From: CAZAPG01 sp964486935
Lineage (GTDB): Bacteria; Chloroflexota; Anaerolineae; 4572-78; J111
Direction of reading: 5' to 3'
Assembly (NCBI GenBank): GCA_964486935.1
Contig: CAZAPG010000083.1
Location: forward strand, 1 to 16,539
DNA length: 16,539 bases
This document shows positions 13,990-16,539 of this stretch, one piece after another. Within the stretch, counting starts at the first letter, position 1. Every line of letters begins with the position of its first letter. Both the position numbers and the translations under genes were made by a program. Below the pieces are notes generated by a model that was not told the DNA's origin, did no database searches, and saw only the letters and a list, made by a program, of their open reading frames with translations.

Positions 13990-14685
13990 TTAGACTCCCA
14001 GGTAGCGGTGCATTACTTCAGTTTGGGCGCGTAGCTCGGCGGGAGCGCCCTCAAATACAATTTGGCCTTTGTTCATCACGTACACCCGGTCGGCCACGCC
14101 CAGCGCCAGGTTGAGGTTTTGCTCAACCAGCAAAATCGAAAGGCCCTGCGCTTTAATTTGGGCCACAATCCGGCCAATTTCGGCCACAATCAAAGGGGCC
14201 AGCCCTTCGGATGGTTCATCCAGCAGCAGCAGTGCCGGGTTGGTCATGAGGGCGCGGGCAATGGCCAGCATCTGCTGCTCGCCGCCGCTCAACTGCGACC
14301 CTAAATTTTTTAAGCGACCCGCCAGCGCCGGAAAAGTCTCAAGCACCCTGTCAAATGTCCAGCCGCCGTTTTGAGCGTTTCTGGCGGCCAGGGTGATATT
14401 CTCTTTAACCGACAGCGTTGGAAAGATGCCCCGACCCTGCGGCACCAGCCCAACGCCCTGCCGGGCAATCTGGTGAGAGGGCCAGCGGGTCACATCGACG
14501 CCTTTGAGGATAACCTGCCCCCGGCGCGGCGGCGTAAAACCAATGATGGAGTTAATGGTGGTGGTTTTGCCCACCCCGTTACGCCCCAGCAAGGCCACGG
14601 CCTCCCCCTCTTTGACTTCCAGGGAGACGCCCTGCAAAATGTGGCTATCGCCGTAGTAGGCGTGAATCTGGTTGACGGTCAGCAT
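13990..14685 (-). CDS. livF: Branched-chain amino acid-type ABC transporter ATP-binding protein LivF
   Basis: The product is 231 residues, the usual LivF size. Walker A is GRNGVGKT (34-41), the LivF-specific PQGRGIFPTLSVKENI follows, the ABC signature is LSGGEQQ, Walker B is LLLLDEPSEGLAP and the H-loop region is LLVEQN. It pairs with LivG to power a HAAT-family importer. In aromatic-degrading bacteria such transporters often import benzoates or other carboxylates rather than branched-chain amino acids, so the ligand here may be the aromatic acid. No purine-rich Shine-Dalgarno precedes ATG 14685. Instead the pyrimidine side of a heptamer array ends 5 nt upstream. The LLM oxidoreductase gene follows after 3 bp, tying transport to catabolism. 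Confidence 0.95.
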   Translation of the reverse strand: MLTVNQIHAYYGDSHILQGVSLEVKEGEAVALLGRNGVGKTTTINSIIGFTPPRRGQVILKGVDVTRWPSHQIARQGVGLVPQGRGIFPTLSVKENITLAARNAQNGGWTFDRVLETFPALAGRLKNLGSQLSGGEQQMLAIARALMTNPALLLLDEPSEGLAPLIVAEIGRIVAQIKAQGLSILLVEQNLNLALGVADRVYVMNKGQIVFEGAPAELRAQTEVMHRYLGV

Positions 14686-14690
14686 ATCGG

Positions 14691-14758
14691 GGAGTATGGA
14701 GTATGGAGTATGGATTATGTGCCCCTACTCCTTACTCCCTACTCTTTACTCCTTACTA
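14691..14758. repeat. Two facing heptamer arrays forming an imperfect hairpin at the livF start
   Basis: On the + strand GGAGTAT is repeated three times (14691-14711) plus GGA. After a short gap comes a [CT]TACTC[CT] array of about four and a half units (14725-14758). The two arrays are roughly reverse complementary. In the - strand mRNA three units can pair as GGAGTA/TACTCC blocks separated by single mismatches. The second array also supplies the last codons and stop of livG (stop at 14746). The hairpin ends 5 nt before the livF ATG. Confidence 0.75.
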
Positions 14759-15498
14759 GAATTTGTACCCAGATAAATTTCCTGCACCATTGGGTCGTTG
14801 CGAACTTCGTCGGGCGCGCCTTCGCTGATTTTTTGGCCGTAGTGCAGCACGGTAATGCGGTCGGCCAGGCTGAAAACCACGTCCATATCGTGCTCAACAA
14901 TGAGCATGGTCAGCGTCCGGGGCAGCGCCTCGATGAGCCGGGTCATTTCGGTGGTTTCGGCGGGCGACATGCCGGCGGTTGGCTCATCGAGCAGCAGCAC
15001 CTTTGGCTCGATAGCCAGGGCCAGGGCAACTTCCAGCGCGCGCTGCTGCCCGTAAGCCAGGGTGCTGACAACAATATCTTTTTGTTCAAGCAGGCCGACC
15101 CGCTTTAAAATTTGTTCGGTTTCGTGGGTAATTTGTTCAAAGGAGTCGGCCGGTTTGAATAAATTGGCGGTAACGCGGCGGTGGTGCTGCACGGCCAGCC
15201 GCACGTTTTCAAAGGCGGTCAACCCCAAAAAGAGGTTGTTTCGCTGAAAGGTGTGGCCCAACCCCAAATTGGCCCGGTCGTTAACCGACAGCCGGGTAAT
15301 GTCGCGCTCATCCAGGTAGACCTTGCCCTGCGTGGGGGGCAACTCGCCGGCAATCAGGTTGAACAGGGTGCTTTTGCCGGCTCCATTGGGGCCGATAATG
15401 GCCTGACGTTCGCCCGATTCAACGTTGAGCGTTACATCGGCCAGGGCGGCTAACCCCCCAAAGTTTTTGCGCAGATTTTCTACTCTTAATTGGCTCAT
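14746..15498 (-). CDS. livG: Branched-chain amino acid-type ABC transporter ATP-binding protein LivG
   Basis: The product is 250 residues, normal for LivG. Walker A is GPNGAGKST (36-44), the Q-loop region is GHTFQRNNLFLGLTAFENV and the signature is the LivG-like variant LAYGQQR in place of LSGGQ. Walker B is VLLLDEPTAGMSPAE and the H-loop is VEHDMD. It dimerises with LivF on the cytoplasmic face of a LivH/LivM permease. Its ATG at 15498 overlaps the livM stop by 4 bp (ATGA), so translation is probably coupled. The final SSKE residues and the stop fall inside the heptamer array, which suggests that the repeat grew into or replaced the original gene end. Confidence 0.95.
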   Translation of the reverse strand: MSQLRVENLRKNFGGLAALADVTLNVESGERQAIIGPNGAGKSTLFNLIAGELPPTQGKVYLDERDITRLSVNDRANLGLGHTFQRNNLFLGLTAFENVRLAVQHHRRVTANLFKPADSFEQITHETEQILKRVGLLEQKDIVVSTLAYGQQRALEVALALAIEPKVLLLDEPTAGMSPAETTEMTRLIEALPRTLTMLIVEHDMDVVFSLADRITVLHYGQKISEGAPDEVRNDPMVQEIYLGTNSSKE

Positions 15499-16539
15499 GA
15501 AGTTGAAGAGTCTTTTTTGGGTAGCGCCAGCGATCCTGGCCGCGCTCGCAGCAGGCCCATGATGCCTTTGGGCGCAAACAACACAAATGAGATAAAGAGC
15601 AACCCCAGCAGCGTTTCCCAGCGGTCGGTGTAGGAGCTGGCAAAATTAGGAAAGAGTCGCACCACGCCCGCGCCCAGAACCGGGCCAACCAGGGTGCCGG
15701 TGCCGCCTACTATAATCATCACCATCACCTGGCCCGACATTGTCCAGTATAAATTTTCCGGCGCGGCGTGTCGAAAAAATTGAACCAGCAGCATGCCGGC
15801 TACTCCGCCAAAAATGCCGGCAATGACAAACGCGGCCATTTTGTAGCGAAAGGTATTATACCCCAGGGCGCGCATCCGCTGCTCGTTTTCTCTGATGCCG
15901 CGCAGGGTCCAGCCAAACGGGCTGTTGACAATGCGCCGCAACAGCCACCATGATAGCAAAAAGAAAACAAGCGACAGATAGTAATAACTCTCGCGGGAGT
16001 TGAAGGTATAGGTGAGCGATTCGATGCCCAGGCCAATAGAGGGGCGAGCAACGCCGCTCAGGCCATCGGAGCCGCCGGTAACGCTAGACCAGCGAATGGC
16101 GATGCTAAACAGCATTTGGGCAAAGGCCAGCGTGACCATCAAAAAGTAGATGCCGGTGGTTCGCAAGGCAAAAAAGCCAATTACCAGGGCCACCAGCGCC
16201 GTGCCGGCAATTACGGCCGGCAGAATTATTAGCAAATTGCTGGTCAGGTTTAAGGCCAAATCGCTGCGGCTGCTGATGTAGGCCACAATGTAGGCGCCCA
16301 GCCCCAAAAAAGCGGCGTGCCCAAACGAGGCCAGGCCGGTGTAGCCCAGCAGCAAATCCAGGCTCATGGCAAAGATGGCAAAAATAAAAACTTCAATCGC
16401 CAGGCTTAAAAAATATAACGAGGAGAAATAGGGGTAAACCAAAGCCAGTACCAACCCCAGCGCAACAAGCGCTATTTTGACCCCCTTTTCTCGCTGGTTC
16501 AGCCAGGCTTGCAGGCCATCGAGCCGCCCGGTGATGGTT
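15495..16539 (-). CDS. livM: Branched-chain amino acid-type ABC transporter permease LivM, 5'-partial at the window edge
   Basis: The frame stays open to the right edge (first complete codon at 16538). A TTG at 16454 could start a 319-residue version. However, the 28 upstream codons read ITGRLDGLQAWLNQREKGVK and on into a hydrophobic stretch, a typical LivM N-terminal leader, so the true start is probably beyond the window. The protein is a multi-spanning membrane permease with several hydrophobic segments. It has the family motifs LDLLLGYTGLASFGHAAFLG, ALRTTGIYFLMVTLAFAQM, NSPFGWTLRGIRENEQRMRALGYN and IVGGTGTLVGPVLGAG. It forms the inner-membrane channel with LivH, whose gene is expected further right with a substrate-binding protein. 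livG overlaps its stop by 4 bp. Confidence 0.95.
   Translation of the reverse strand, partial: TITGRLDGLQAWLNQREKGVKIALVALGLVLALVYPYFSSLYFLSLAIEVFIFAIFAMSLDLLLGYTGLASFGHAAFLGLGAYIVAYISSRSDLALNLTSNLLIILPAVIAGTALVALVIGFFALRTTGIYFLMVTLAFAQMLFSIAIRWSSVTGGSDGLSGVARPSIGLGIESLTYTFNSRESYYYLSLVFFLLSWWLLRRIVNSPFGWTLRGIRENEQRMRALGYNTFRYKMAAFVIAGIFGGVAGMLLVQFFRHAAPENLYWTMSGQVMVMIIVGGTGTLVGPVLGAGVVRLFPNFASSYTDRWETLLGLLFISFVLFAPKGIMGLLRARPGSLALPKKDSSTS

Noticed and set aside
14691..14758. CRISPR array
   Set aside because: The units are 7 bp, contiguous and without spacers; this is a tandem repeat, not a CRISPR.

Overview
The window looks like chromosomal DNA of a moderately GC-rich bacterium, probably an uncultured or little-studied member of the Chloroflexota. 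That assignment is an inference. It rests on the style of the substrate-binding protein (acidic low-complexity linker), the heptameric and palindromic repeats between genes, and the gene content. No rRNA, tRNA, CRISPR array, transposase or phage gene is visible.

Layout. At the left edge (1-978, + strand) is the 3' part of a TrpX-type ABC substrate-binding protein gene. It is followed by a palindrome and a terminator hairpin (996-1081). Everything from 1111 to the right edge is one co-directional run of thirteen genes on the - strand. In transcription order (right to left) they are: LivM (cut by the window edge), LivG, LivF, a luciferase-like flavin oxidoreductase, a fused FAD-monooxygenase/old-yellow-enzyme protein, a CBS-pair protein, an SDR, a crotonase, a Rid-family protein, a 4-coumarate-CoA-ligase-like enzyme, an acyl-CoA dehydrogenase, a benzoate-CoA-ligase-family enzyme, an amidohydrolase, a second SDR and a DUF1349 lectin-like protein. 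Counting LivM and both ligases this is fifteen coding sequences. Several junctions overlap by 4 bp or lie within 10 bp, so much of the run is probably an operon. Spacers of 279 and 212 bp (twice) could hold internal promoters or processing sites.

How the genes fit together. The diagnostic gene is the fused monooxygenase/OYE protein. It belongs to the family of 2-aminobenzoyl-CoA monooxygenase/reductase (known from Azoarcus evansii) and 'bifunctional salicylyl-CoA 5-hydroxylase/oxidoreductase'. With a benzoate-CoA-ligase-family enzyme, a crotonase, SDRs, an acyl-CoA dehydrogenase, a Rid protein and an amidohydrolase, it suggests aerobic CoA-dependent breakdown of an ortho-substituted aromatic acid such as anthranilate. 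The steps would be thioesterification, monooxygenation with ring reduction, loss of the amino group, ring opening and beta-oxidation. The Liv-type transporter would bring in the acid or a related compound. The exact substrate cannot be read from the sequence.

The cluster departs from its textbook relatives in several places. The OYE half of the fusion lacks two expected FMN-contacting arginines and stops about where the family still has a C-terminal tail. The Rid protein has Met where the archetypal catalytic Arg sits. The crotonase lacks both hydratase glutamates but has an Asp at a position used by other crotonase reactions. The spacers carry period-7 tandem repeats, and one array forms a hairpin at the livF start, which has no Shine-Dalgarno. 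They also carry two palindromes with a shared AGACCT...GGTTT plan and a five-hairpin leader before the benzoate-CoA-ligase-like gene.
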